Shown: positions 19,044-26,731, counted from the first letter of the stretch. The stretch is DNA of 64,000 nt from Mesorhizobium sp. AR02 (GCF_024746835.1 NZ_CP080531.1:3162001-3226000); one strand, 5' to 3'. The notes: a model not told the origin generated them from the letters alone. Numbers and translations are program-made.

Positions 19044-19625
19044 ATGACCACCTCCGCACTAGTCGGCTACGCCCGCACCTCCACCACTGACCAAAAGGCA
19101 GGCCTTGAGGCCCAGCTTCGCGACCTTGAGCTAGCGGGATGCACAAAGGTGTTTCGCGAAGAGATTTCCTCAGTTGCGACCAATCGGCCCCAGCTTGCCG
19201 CCGTGCTTGAATGGGTGCGTGAGGGCGACACGTTGGTTGTGACTAAGCTCGACCGGCTGGCACGCTCCGTTGCTGACCTCGTGTCGATCACAGCGGCCTT
19301 GAAGGCAAAGGGGGCAGGCCTTCGCATCCTGGCGATGAACCTCGACACTGCCACTCCCACGGGAAAGCTGATGCTGAACTTGCTGGGCTCAATCGCAGAG
19401 TTTGAACGCGAGCTGATGCTTGAGAGGCAGCGCGAGGGGATCGCGAAGGCCAAGGCAGATGGCAAGTATGCTGGTAGGCAGCCCACAGCCCGTGCCAAGG
19501 CAACAGACGTGTTGAGGATGAGGGCGGAAGGGATGTCTGTTAGCGATATGGTGGCGGCCTTGGGGATTAGCCGGGCTAGCATTTTTCGGATACTGGCAGA
19601 TCACGAGACTGCACCTAGCAGCTAG
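19044..19625 (+). CDS. Serine recombinase (resolvase/invertase family)
   Basis: A 193-residue small serine recombinase: catalytic Ser in GYARTSTTDQ, LEWVREGDTLVVTKLDRLAR, EFERELMLERQREGIAKAKA, then a C-terminal helix-turn-helix (MSVSDMVAALGISRASIFRI) for DNA binding. It would cut and rejoin paired subsites by resolution or inversion. ATG at 19044 lies 20 bp after the repeat cluster described upstream. No transposase of the Tn3 type accompanies it, so it may act on the island itself or be a remnant. Confidence 0.93.
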   Translation: MTTSALVGYARTSTTDQKAGLEAQLRDLELAGCTKVFREEISSVATNRPQLAAVLEWVREGDTLVVTKLDRLARSVADLVSITAALKAKGAGLRILAMNLDTATPTGKLMLNLLGSIAEFERELMLERQREGIAKAKADGKYAGRQPTARAKATDVLRMRAEGMSVSDMVAALGISRASIFRILADHETAPSS

Positions 19626-19681
19626 TTCGGGTGAAGGTAGGGGGGTGCATGTGAGGACAAGACGCCGGGTGGCGGTGCACT

Positions 19682-19921
19682 CTATCGTTCGCCCTGGCTG
19701 CCCTCTCGGTGGGCTTCACGCCATGCCACCCACTCAGCATGCGTCTGACCTTCACTTCCGTTAGCGCGGTGCCATGCCACCCACTCAGCATGGGTCGGCA
19801 AATTGTCGAAAACCGGCTTGTATCCCCTTTCCTCATAGTCGCTCTTCGGTAAGAACATGGAGTTCTTCTCGTAGAGAACCATCACGGATTCGTCGCTCTG
19901 GCGATAAAGTCCTTTAGCCAT
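19682..19921 (-). CDS. Small hypothetical protein with a 17-codon internal duplication
   Basis: A 79-residue frame from ATG 19921 (MAKGLYRQSDESVMVLYEKN). Near the C-terminus THAEWVAWHRANGSEGQ is followed by THAEWVAWREAHREGS; at DNA level 19720-19741 and 19771-19792 are identical over 22 bp, 51 bp apart. The frame is open to 20020, but the upstream part overlaps the start of the divergent SRAP gene. No Shine-Dalgarno sequence stands out. Family not recognised; coding status moderate. Confidence 0.45.
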   Translation of the reverse strand: MAKGLYRQSDESVMVLYEKNSMFLPKSDYEERGYKPVFDNLPTHAEWVAWHRANGSEGQTHAEWVAWREAHREGSQGER

Positions 19922-20012
19922 TTTGCCGTCGGGGTTTGACAGACAATTACAGTCCGATTTCTTGCGCAGCAATAGCTGGCGAAGCTGCCGCCCTTGGGGC
20001 ACAGTGATGGCC

Positions 20013-20717
20013 ATGTGCAACCTTTACAACATCACCACATCGCAAGAAGCCGTCCGCCAATGGACCCGGACTTTGCGGGACATCTTGGGCAACCTTGAGC
20101 CGTCCATTGACATCTATCCCAACCGCCCGGGCCCGGTGGTCCGCAATGCGCTTGACGGGCGGCGGGAGCTCGCCAACCTGCTGTGGGGTATGCCGACACC
20201 AGTGGAGCGGATGAAGGGCAAAGCAGACTACGGCACTACCAACATACGCAATCCCCAGTATGGCCATTGGCAGCAGTATGTTGGCGTCGAGAACCGCTGT
20301 GTGGTGCCCGTGACGAGCTTCGCGGAGCCTAGCCCAACGCCCGGCGACAAGGACCCCGAGACGAGCATACAGCGAAACTATTGGTTCGCGCTTAATGAGG
20401 ACCGCCCGCTGTTCTTCTTCGCCGGCCTCTGGACGCCGTGGCATGGGGTGCGCAAGGTGAAGGACGGTCCTGGCGACTTCGAGCTTTACGGCTTCATGAC
20501 GACAGCACCTAACGCCCTCATCAAGCCGATCCACGAGAAGGCGATGCCGGTGATCCTGAGGACACAAGAGGAAACCGAGACGTGGCTTACCGCGCCGTGG
20601 TCGGAAGCGAAGCGGCTACAGCGCACGGCACCTGATGATGCCCTGGTGATTGTCGAGAAGCCGGCCACACAGATCAAGTTTCCGCAACGCGAGGGCGGGC
20701 AATTGTCGTTGCTGTAA
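20013..20717 (+). CDS. SOS response-associated peptidase family protein (SRAP; YedK/HMCES-like)
   Basis: A 234-residue SRAP-domain protein. The family crosslinks to abasic sites in single-stranded DNA through the N-terminal Cys2 exposed after Met removal, so the start must be the ATG at 20013 that gives MCNLYNITT; the ATG two codons earlier (20007) would bury it. Other family marks: NRPGPVVRN, LLWGMPTP, TTNIRNPQ, NRCVVPVTSFAEP (active-site Glu region), FFFAGLWTPW, and the C-terminal IHEKAMPVIL His. Island copy, lying downstream of the resolvase. Confidence 0.92.
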   Translation: MCNLYNITTSQEAVRQWTRTLRDILGNLEPSIDIYPNRPGPVVRNALDGRRELANLLWGMPTPVERMKGKADYGTTNIRNPQYGHWQQYVGVENRCVVPVTSFAEPSPTPGDKDPETSIQRNYWFALNEDRPLFFFAGLWTPWHGVRKVKDGPGDFELYGFMTTAPNALIKPIHEKAMPVILRTQEETETWLTAPWSEAKRLQRTAPDDALVIVEKPATQIKFPQREGGQLSLL

Positions 20718-20746
20718 GGTTTAATTGTCGTCACGAGGGGGCAGGC

Positions 20747-21511
20747 ATGGGTGACCTTTCGAAAGTGGACTGGCCGGGCATCATTCGAGAGGCCGCTCAC
20801 GGTCCGTTGGGCATAGTTGCCTTGGTGGTGCTGGTACTCGGTATTGCCTCAGTTGCTCTTTTCGCCAAAGAGGCCAACCCTCGATTTAAGTTTTCGGCAT
20901 ATGCCACGCTCTCGTTTGCGTTAGTCGTCTTCGTTCTGCTCATCTTGCCTTGGGGAGGGGACGGTGGCGGGGACAAGCCCGGCCCTTGGAAGCCCACCAC
21001 TGCATGCGCATTCGATAAGCAAATCTCAGATATGCGGGCCGAGTTTCAGATCGATAAGTTCCCTGCCGATAGCCACGACGATTCAAGCCTGATCCTTTGG
21101 ACAACCTTGTGGTTTCCCACGGACAAGTACGCGCCTTCGGAGCAGTCGGCTTTATGTCCGCGTGGCTATGGGTGGGTCCAAGGTTTTGTGACCTTCGGTA
21201 ATGCCCGTTTCGAAACTCCCGGGAATGGCGGTATTTCCCAACCTGACCCCAATGACAAGAACGACTGCTCTTCTCTTGCTCAGCAAGTCGTCCTGATACG
21301 AGCCCAGGGGCTGGCGCAGATTGGAGCTGTTTTCAAGGACTGGGCAGCGGCAAAGGGAATCTTGCGCTTCCGTATCAGCAACGGTCCGCAGAGGGATGTT
21401 GAAACTGTGATCCCGCTGCGGGAGTTGGAGCCCCTGCTGTCTAATGCAAGTTGCCCTGCTGAGGTGAGGAATCTGATTGCCGGACTCCCAAGAAGCGCTT
21501 GGTCGCCCTAG
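20747..21511 (+). CDS. Hypothetical membrane protein
   Basis: A 254-residue protein with two N-terminal membrane helices (GIVALVVLVLGIASVALFA and TLSFALVVFVLLILPWGG) followed by a ~180-residue soluble domain containing four cysteines (CAFDKQ, CPRGYGW, DCSSLAQQ, SNASCPAE) that would be extracytoplasmic. Start ATG preceded by GGGGGCAGGC. It lies 29 bp after the SRAP gene on the same strand and may be co-transcribed. I do not recognise the soluble domain. Confidence 0.6.
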   Translation: MGDLSKVDWPGIIREAAHGPLGIVALVVLVLGIASVALFAKEANPRFKFSAYATLSFALVVFVLLILPWGGDGGGDKPGPWKPTTACAFDKQISDMRAEFQIDKFPADSHDDSSLILWTTLWFPTDKYAPSEQSALCPRGYGWVQGFVTFGNARFETPGNGGISQPDPNDKNDCSSLAQQVVLIRAQGLAQIGAVFKDWAAAKGILRFRISNGPQRDVETVIPLRELEPLLSNASCPAEVRNLIAGLPRSAWSP

Positions 21512-21557
21512 GGTCTGTCGGGGCTCGCGGTCTTGCCGTAAGCCTCAATCACTTCCC

Positions 21558-21872
21558 TTAGTTTTCATCCCGCCATATGACCCTTCGCACCATGCGGATT
21601 TCAACAAGCCGCCTCACACGTATCTTCATGCCCTCCGATGCGCTCGGCAGCAAGATATCGACATCAAGGTCGCGACGTTTGCACCGCTCGCACCGCATGT
21701 GCCGGTCAACGTCCCAAAACGGAATGTCTCCGACCAGCTTGGCAAGGTCCCCGGGCAGGTAGTGGCGAGTGATGTTGCAGTTGATGCACCGGACACGGAT
21801 TAGCTGACCAACCTCATGCGCTTTGCATAGGGTTTGCACTAGGCGGCGGGGTTTTCTGGGCTGCTCTGGCAT
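21558..21872 (-). CDS. Small zinc-ribbon-like hypothetical protein
   Basis: A 104-residue basic protein with two CxxC pairs (IRVRCINCNIT and MRCERCKRRDLD) spaced about 33 residues apart, typical of a structural zinc ribbon, and a basic C-terminus (IRVRRLVEIRMVRRVIWRD). ATG at 21872; a TTG two codons upstream is an alternative. Divergent from the small-gene block whose promoter begins 43 bp away. Nucleic-acid binding is plausible but not shown. Confidence 0.6.
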   Translation of the reverse strand: MPEQPRKPRRLVQTLCKAHEVGQLIRVRCINCNITRHYLPGDLAKLVGDIPFWDVDRHMRCERCKRRDLDVDILLPSASEGMKIRVRRLVEIRMVRRVIWRDEN

Positions 21873-21914
21873 GAGCAAAAATAGGAATGAGTTCCTCGCC
21901 GAGTCAATTCGCTC

Positions 21915-21943
21915 TTGACATTCATGTTCTCTTTTTGTTCACT
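21915..21943 (+). promoter_or_regulatory. Promoter overlapped by an alphaproteobacterial-type LexA (SOS) box
   Basis: TTGACA (-35, 21915-21920) is followed after 17 bp by TTCACT (-10-like, 21938-21943). GTTCTCTTTTTGTTC at 21926-21940 fits GTTC-N7-GTTC, the LexA operator of Rhizobiales, and covers the spacer and -10. LexA bound here would block transcription of the small genes starting at 21973, so DNA damage should induce them. Inference from pattern only. Confidence 0.65.
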
Positions 21944-21972
21944 GCGGCCATGCAGCGTTGGGAGTAATTGCC

Positions 21973-22152
21973 ATGGACCGCATAGTGACACTCAACAGTC
22001 GCCAAGAAGCCGCCCTCCAGGCTCACGCCGAGGATTTCGTCGCAGTCCACAAGGGCGACGTGATGAAGGCCCTCAAGGAGATGATCGTACTCAACGGGCA
22101 CCTTCAAGAGCGGCTTGACGCGCTTACCGCCCCGCGCCGCGCGACACGCTAG
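21973..22152 (+). CDS. Small hypothetical protein, first gene of the putative SOS block
   Basis: A 59-residue helical protein (MDRIVTLNSRQEAALQAHAE...ALKEMIVLNGHLQERLDAL). ATG at 21973 with GGGAG eight bases upstream, about 30 bp from the -10-like box. Its core resembles the next gene product (ALMVYNCELETQILAI), so the two look like tandem paralogues. No known family recognised. Confidence 0.6.
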   Translation: MDRIVTLNSRQEAALQAHAEDFVAVHKGDVMKALKEMIVLNGHLQERLDALTAPRRATR

Positions 22153-22163
22153 GAGGAACCGCA

Positions 22164-22373
22164 ATGGGCACGATGCACTTTGACGCCGAAGCCAAAGCCG
22201 AGTTGCATTCAGAAGCCGTGAAGCTCATCGCCCGGTATGAAAGCCCCCTTGAGACCGTGAAGGCGCTCATGGTCTACAACTGCGAGCTAGAGACCCAGAT
22301 ACTCGCCATCGCCCATCGGCATCCGGGGATAGTTTCCATTGGCTACGACGACACGCCGCCCGGTGTGGGGTGA
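22164..22373 (+). CDS. Small hypothetical protein, paralogue-like second gene of the block
   Basis: A 69-residue protein (MGTMHFDAEAKAELHSEAVK...LETVKALMVYNCELETQILA). AGGAGGAA directly upstream gives a strong ribosome site. Helical like its neighbour, with a similar alternation of acidic and hydrophobic residues over ~35 positions. Starts 11 bp after the previous stop, so the block is probably one transcript. Function unknown. Confidence 0.65.
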   Translation: MGTMHFDAEAKAELHSEAVKLIARYESPLETVKALMVYNCELETQILAIAHRHPGIVSIGYDDTPPGVG

Positions 22374-22389
22374 TAGGAGGCGGCGCTCA

Positions 22390-22710
22390 ATGCACGACCT
22401 TATCGCTTTCATTGGGAGTAACGCAGCGCTGGTTATCGCAAACCCGGCAGCCTTCGCAACGTTTGCTTTGCTGTTTGGAGGCGGTGGGTTTGCCGTCGGG
22501 CGCTATTTCTTGACCGAGCGCATCGCCAATCTGGAGAGCCGGATAGCCAGACGCGACGAAGAAATCACGGACCTTAAGGCCAAGCAGATAGCGCCAGAGC
22601 AAGGGGACCCATTGGTGCCCCTATTCCAGATGACTGAGGTGTTGCCTCCTGCGCCGCTCAACTTCAACCGGCTCTTGGCCCAACGGAAAGAGGACCTCCG
22701 TGTCGGATAG
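22390..22710 (+). CDS. Small membrane-anchored coiled-coil protein
   Basis: A 106-residue protein: one membrane helix (ALVIANPAAFATFALLFGGGGFAVG), then a charged coiled coil (RIANLESRIARRDEEITDLKAKQ) and a proline-rich C-terminus (EVLPPAPLNFNRLL). ATG at 22390 with AGGAGG nine bases upstream. Third gene of the putative LexA-controlled block, 16 bp after the previous stop. Size and topology resemble small inner-membrane effectors made in the SOS response, but no homology was recognised. Confidence 0.6.
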   Translation: MHDLIAFIGSNAALVIANPAAFATFALLFGGGGFAVGRYFLTERIANLESRIARRDEEITDLKAKQIAPEQGDPLVPLFQMTEVLPPAPLNFNRLLAQRKEDLRVG

Positions 22711-22963
22711 TTTGCTGCCACAACAGAAAGCCCCGAAGCTGATCGTCGTCACCGCCTTTGACCGCGATGAGACCGGCGACCTTCAGCCAGTCTTTGGGCC
22801 AGCCGAGCAGCAGACCGAAGAGCGGGCGATAAGGACCGCGAAGGGCCTCGCGACGAAGCATGCCGGTGTCATTGCGTGGTCGCGTGATGCCAACCCCTCG
22901 CTTGGCGAATACGGGGAGCCCACGACCCTCTTTGTGGGTGGCGACGTGCCGGACATGGAGTAG
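22700..22963 (+). CDS. Conserved-looking hypothetical protein, last gene of the block
   Basis: An 87-residue protein from a GTG that overlaps the end of the preceding gene by 11 bases, implying coupled translation. The sequence is compact and soluble (PKLIVVTAFDRDETGDLQPV, then ERAIRTAKGLATKHAGVIAW, EYGEPTTLFVGGDVPDME). Similar short proteins are common in rhizobial genomes as I recall, without assigned function. Confidence 0.6.
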   Translation: MSDSLLPQQKAPKLIVVTAFDRDETGDLQPVFGPAEQQTEERAIRTAKGLATKHAGVIAWSRDANPSLGEYGEPTTLFVGGDVPDME

Positions 22964-22978
22964 CGCCAAGCCAGTGCT

Positions 22979-23584
22979 TCAGAACAGAGCACCATTGATC
23001 GAGCCGGTGGTGAGGCCACTCTTGAGCGCGGTGCGCCATTCGTCACGCGCCGCCTTCCAATCCTTTTTGCAAAAGAGTCCTATTGCATCTGGGGACATGT
23101 CGCCCGGGGAATAGGCCCCGTAACGAAAAGCGCCGCTGGAATCCGGTTGGGCTATCCAGACGGTATGCTTATCGCAGTCGGCCTGAATCAACGCTAATTC
23201 GTCCTCCTGACCGTAGCGCCGCACGACCTGCTCGAAGTTCTGGGTTGTCCAACTCGGTGCGGTGTAGGTAACGGCTGTTAATGGAGGGCTGATGAGAGTC
23301 AGGGGTTCGAATACCTCGTGAGCGTAGGCTCTGTCGCTGGCATAAACCCAAGGGCGACGGGAAATTTCGGACAGCACGCCGAAGTGGAACACGTAACGCG
23401 GCACGGTGGGCAACGTGACCATGGCGATCATGGTTGCTATTGCGGCAACAGCGAAGGGACGCAGTGAGCGGGCCGAGGGCCTCGACGAGACATACGTTAC
23501 GCCGTACGCCACCGCACCCACAGCGCACGCCCCATACATCGTGTTGAAGAGAATCCCTTGAAGGATTGCAGCTAGCGTATGCAT
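22979..23584 (-). CDS. Hypothetical membrane protein
   Basis: A 201-residue protein from ATG 23584 (MHTLAAILQGILFNTMYGAC) with two or three N-terminal membrane helices (ACAVGAVAYGVTYV; PFAVAAIATMIAMVTLP) and a soluble C-terminal half with two cysteines (QADCDKHTVWIAQ, GLFCKKDWKAARDEW). Convergent with the small-gene block, stops 15 bp apart. Unknown family. The frame extends to 23626, but the upstream residues do not look like a natural N-terminus. Confidence 0.55.
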   Translation of the reverse strand: MHTLAAILQGILFNTMYGACAVGAVAYGVTYVSSRPSARSLRPFAVAAIATMIAMVTLPTVPRYVFHFGVLSEISRRPWVYASDRAYAHEVFEPLTLISPPLTAVTYTAPSWTTQNFEQVVRRYGQEDELALIQADCDKHTVWIAQPDSSGAFRYGAYSPGDMSPDAIGLFCKKDWKAARDEWRTALKSGLTTGSINGALF

Positions 23585-24003
23585 CGGTTTTGCCCTGAGG
23601 CAATGGCCTGCGGTACGCCCCCGCAAGCAGCCTCCTCATGACCCCTGATCGGGGAGTTGGAAAACCGAGTTCCGGTTCCTGCGGCCTTTAGTTCCGGAGA
23701 ACCTGGACATGCGCCACAGGCTCCCCGACCAAAAAAGTCGAGGATCGGCACCGAGGTGTTCGGCACCATGTTTGAACTCAGGGTTTCCACACCCCGGAAC
23801 GCCGCGTCAGCGCTCGGGCAGCACCATGATTCACGGGGGGCCAAATTGCAACACGCTGCGCGTGAGGTGGGATACTGGCAGCTGGTTTGGAACGGAGTAC
23901 ATTTGGCGCGTCTTGAGGCTTATCTGCCACTATTGGCTATTCCGTTGACTGCCGTCGCAGCCTAGGTAACGTCGGCAAGAAAAACAGAAAGTCAGTCAAT
24001 GCT
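23585..24003. other. 419-bp gap without a convincing gene
   Basis: Two overlapping plus-strand frames (from 23657 and 23709) of about 80-100 codons occur, but neither has a ribosome site or family-like composition. A CCCC/GGGG mini-hairpin sits at about 23642. The last 60 bases should hold the promoter of the gene at 24004; GTTGAC near 23944 is a possible -35. Confidence 0.4.
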
Positions 24004-24510
24004 ATGACAGTACGCTCAATCCGACGTTTCAAGCTTTACGTGGCGACAAGCACCAGCAGCGGCGCCGGCCCATTTGGGGATCAACGCTATGCTTTCGCTT
24101 GGGGTCTCGAAGACGAAAATGGGAAGATCGTTGGCAGCGACAGTAACCCTTTCGGAGACGGCGGAAAAGGTGACCATACCAGGGGAACGTTTCCTGCGGT
24201 CAGGGCCGGGGTGTCGAAGCTTACTAGTGTTCAGGTGGACGTTATCACCAACCAAGAGTACGCGGTTAATCTGCTTAACCAGCCAGCGAGTGACCGAAGG
24301 GCCCGCAGCTACCTCAAGTCGAACGGTAAGGCTTTAGCCGACCGGGACGAACTGTCGTCATTAGACGCAGAATTGGAGCGGCGGGAAGTCGCAATAACGG
24401 GTCGAAGTCCGGCTGATCAAATCGAAATCAACAGGCTCGGAAGCCTACAAGATTGGGTCCACAGGAAAGCAAAGTACGGTGACGGCGATCCTAGCACATG
24501 GGGTACCTAA
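24004..24510 (+). CDS. RNase H-fold-like hypothetical protein, catalytic residues degenerate
   Basis: A 168-residue protein whose order of elements resembles RNase HI: FKLYVATSTSSGA where IYTDGS is expected, YAFAWGLEDENGKIVGSDSN for the next strands, VDVITNQEYAVNLLN where TDSQYV is expected, SNGKALADRDELSSLDAELE like the NxDL helix, then VAITGRSP...EINRLGSLQDW like the VKGH...NExAD end. The first Asp, the helix Glu and the third Asp (now Asn) are replaced, so nuclease activity is doubtful. This is a pattern judgement, not an alignment. Its TAA overlaps the ATG of the next gene. Confidence 0.45.
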   Translation: MTVRSIRRFKLYVATSTSSGAGPFGDQRYAFAWGLEDENGKIVGSDSNPFGDGGKGDHTRGTFPAVRAGVSKLTSVQVDVITNQEYAVNLLNQPASDRRARSYLKSNGKALADRDELSSLDAELERREVAITGRSPADQIEINRLGSLQDWVHRKAKYGDGDPSTWGT

Positions 24511-25280
24511 TGCCGACCAATGGGCACCGCCATGCTGCTTTTGCGACGAGCCACGCTGAACTCGGTACTCAACAATCCTCTCCGTGCACAGTGCCCGGCT
24601 GTAGCCGTGTGGTCGACGGTACTGGGTTGCAGCTAGGCTCACTCCTATGCCGATACCACCTTAACCTTCGCGCTCGCCACGGAAGCGCTTGGCACGCCAC
24701 CTTTAGGGCTGGAGAGCTGGCACCTTACTTGGGATGTGCCTCTGCCTGGATAACCGAGAGGAAAGGGTCGAGCGACGTTAAGCTCGCCATTGGGGAGCTA
24801 TCAGAAGCATTGGCATCTGCACCAAGTGTCGAGCCGACAATGAATTTGCGCAGAAGACCTGCCGAGTATCGGGCTCGTGTGGCATTCGCGAGGCTGCGAG
24901 ATGCAGGTATACAGCCAGCTAGGCTCCTGGGAATCTACCTAGGAGTGTCCGCATTGATCGAAGACGAGACCGGGAGTCCCCGATCCAAAGAGTTTCGCAA
25001 CGTCCAAGCAGCAAAGGCTCTACACAGGATTCGGTCCGGCTTTCACTACCGAGCGCCAATGTGGAACCCCTTGGGTGCGGATTTGAAAATTGAGATTCAT
25101 GCCTATCCAAACTCATCAGGATTGGTCCTGCGAAAGATTGGCGAAGCGCTAGAGGACGCTGCCACACATCTGATAGACGCCGCCATTCCCGTGATCATAG
25201 CTGCCAAGACCCTGAGCCACGGCCCTCATCCGTCGCACCTTGCGGGTTGGCGCCCGGCTTGGGACACTAGGCCACGCTAA
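24510..25280 (+). CDS. Hypothetical protein with an N-terminal zinc-site motif
   Basis: A 256-residue protein. C26-x4-C31 and C47-x2-H50 (CTVPGCSRVV...GSLLCRYH) look like a CCCH zinc site of the kind found at the start of HNH-type and DNA-binding proteins. The rest is basic and helical (RRRPAEYRARVAFARLRDAG; KEFRNVQAAKALHRIRSG). The ATG at 24510 overlaps the stop of the RNase H-like gene (TAATG), a sign of coupled translation, and is preferred to an ATG at 24498. The polymerase-like gene follows 56 bp later. Confidence 0.55.
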   Translation: MPTNGHRHAAFATSHAELGTQQSSPCTVPGCSRVVDGTGLQLGSLLCRYHLNLRARHGSAWHATFRAGELAPYLGCASAWITERKGSSDVKLAIGELSEALASAPSVEPTMNLRRRPAEYRARVAFARLRDAGIQPARLLGIYLGVSALIEDETGSPRSKEFRNVQAAKALHRIRSGFHYRAPMWNPLGADLKIEIHAYPNSSGLVLRKIGEALEDAATHLIDAAIPVIIAAKTLSHGPHPSHLAGWRPAWDTRPR

Positions 25281-25336
25281 CAATGAATTCTCCACCCACA
25301 CGCACGAACGGCTTGGTGGGCACATGAGGTCCTAAC

Positions 25337-26674
25337 ATGTTGGACGAGGACCCGACCGAGGTATTGCCGTTCAGGCGGAGTGTGCCGAGTGGGATCGTCT
25401 TGGACCCGGATCGCCGCGCAAAGGCTCCCAATCTGAAGGCAGCCATATCAGGGCTTGCGAAGGACCTTGAGGTTGCCGAGATGGAACTTGGTTTGCGTGT
25501 CAGGCAGCGAGATGACGAAGCCAGGGACAAGTTCCGTTTGGCCGTTGAGGCGTTAGTTTGCAACTTTCTGGTCATCCAAATGGCGGGCAGTTCGCAGCCG
25601 CTTGCTGTGCCCAAAGGCAGCGCTGCCATGTGGGGGTCTCGTCGTTCCAAGCCTAAAGTCTACGGAAAGCCCTTCCTCGATGCCCTTGCTGTTCTGGAGC
25701 ACCCAGACATGGCCATGATTGAGCGGGTTGCTACGGGCTACAAGTTCGGGGCTGGCACAGGCGGACTTTCGACTATTCATGCTCGGCCAAAGCTATTCGC
25801 AACACTCGGCGAGTCGGTGACAGTTTGGGATGACATGACGCGAGATGCCCCTCCCGAGGTGCTGATCCTCAAAGCCCCGAAGGTGAAGGGAGAGGATGCC
25901 GTTGAGATGGACTATCGCGAAACGGGGAGAACACGAAAGCTGCGCAAAGAGGTGGAGGCGATCAACGAGTGGCTATCCTCAGCCGCCATCTACCTAAGTG
26001 GCAGCCCCTCGAACCTTGATGAGGATGGCCAGCCGATTGACCCCACCAAGCGCTCCGTTCGCCGCATCTTTAACAATGGCGTCTGGACGGACGGGGGCCG
26101 GCTCTACGGGGCATTCTGGGAGACCATGCCGCGAGCTATGCGGTTTCACCTACTGCGCATTGGGTCGGCCAAGGAGCCTGCTGGGGAGCCTATCTGCGAT
26201 GTGGATTACGGGCAGCTATTCCCACGGTTAGCGTATGCCCGCGCGGACGTGTCAGGGATGCCTGATGAACTCTATGATGTCTTCGGCGACAGCTCTTCGC
26301 GGGCCGGCGTAAAGAAGCTGCTCAATGCTCTCTTGTTCCACAAAGGCCGCCTGATGCGTTGGCCTACCGGAACGTCCAAGCACTTCGGGGGCATGAAGCT
26401 CTCCGATGCTGTCGCAGCCATCCACTCCGCCCACCAGCCTATTGCCCACCTCTTCGGAACGGGTATTGGCCACAAGCTCGCGTTCATGGAGAGCAACATA
26501 CTCATTGAGGTCCTTAAGCGTCTCCGCTTCATGAACATCGTCGCCCTGCCGCTGCATGATGCCGTGCTTGTCGCCCAATCCAACGCTGAGATCGCTAAGC
26601 ATGAGATGGGGGAAACCTTCAAGACGATGCTGGGTGGAATATCACGCGTACCGGTCTCTGTAGAAATCGTATAG
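25337..26674 (+). CDS. Family A DNA polymerase-like palm protein of the island
   Basis: A 445-residue protein. Residues ~240-440 show the three family A motifs in order: motif A DYGQLFPRLAYA (290-301; Pol I DYSQIELR), motif B R322-x3-K326-x7-F334 (Pol I R-x3-K-x7-Y), and motif C LPLHDAV (404-410; Pol I VHDE). Both metal-binding aspartates are kept (D290, D408); Pol I Glu710 is Phe here and the Glu of HDE is Ala. The preceding RIFNNGVWTDGGRLYGAFWE is shared by a family of phage and bacterial proteins I recall as unassigned. No exonuclease domain. ATG with GAGG seven bases upstream. Activity is unproven. Confidence 0.65.
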   Translation: MLDEDPTEVLPFRRSVPSGIVLDPDRRAKAPNLKAAISGLAKDLEVAEMELGLRVRQRDDEARDKFRLAVEALVCNFLVIQMAGSSQPLAVPKGSAAMWGSRRSKPKVYGKPFLDALAVLEHPDMAMIERVATGYKFGAGTGGLSTIHARPKLFATLGESVTVWDDMTRDAPPEVLILKAPKVKGEDAVEMDYRETGRTRKLRKEVEAINEWLSSAAIYLSGSPSNLDEDGQPIDPTKRSVRRIFNNGVWTDGGRLYGAFWETMPRAMRFHLLRIGSAKEPAGEPICDVDYGQLFPRLAYARADVSGMPDELYDVFGDSSSRAGVKKLLNALLFHKGRLMRWPTGTSKHFGGMKLSDAVAAIHSAHQPIAHLFGTGIGHKLAFMESNILIEVLKRLRFMNIVALPLHDAVLVAQSNAEIAKHEMGETFKTMLGGISRVPVSVEIV

Positions 26675-26701
26675 CAATAACAGCATGTTACTGGAAGTTT
26701 G

Positions 26702-26731
26702 CCCCTTATGTCTCCTCTAATGCATAAGGGG
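26702..26731 (+). terminator. Hairpin after the polymerase-like gene
   Basis: Nine-base-pair inverted repeat CCCCTTATG/CATAAGGGG with a 12-base loop, 28 bases after the stop. There is no T run after the stem, so it may be a weak or factor-dependent terminator. Confidence 0.35.

Noticed and set aside
19854..19882. GTTCTTC...AGAGAAC considered as a second SOS box
   Set aside because: It is an inverted, not direct, GTTC arrangement and lies inside a small coding frame away from any promoter.
23657..23965. A 102-codon plus-strand frame in the gap before the RNase H-like gene
   Set aside because: No ribosome site, overlaps another open frame, no protein-like pattern.
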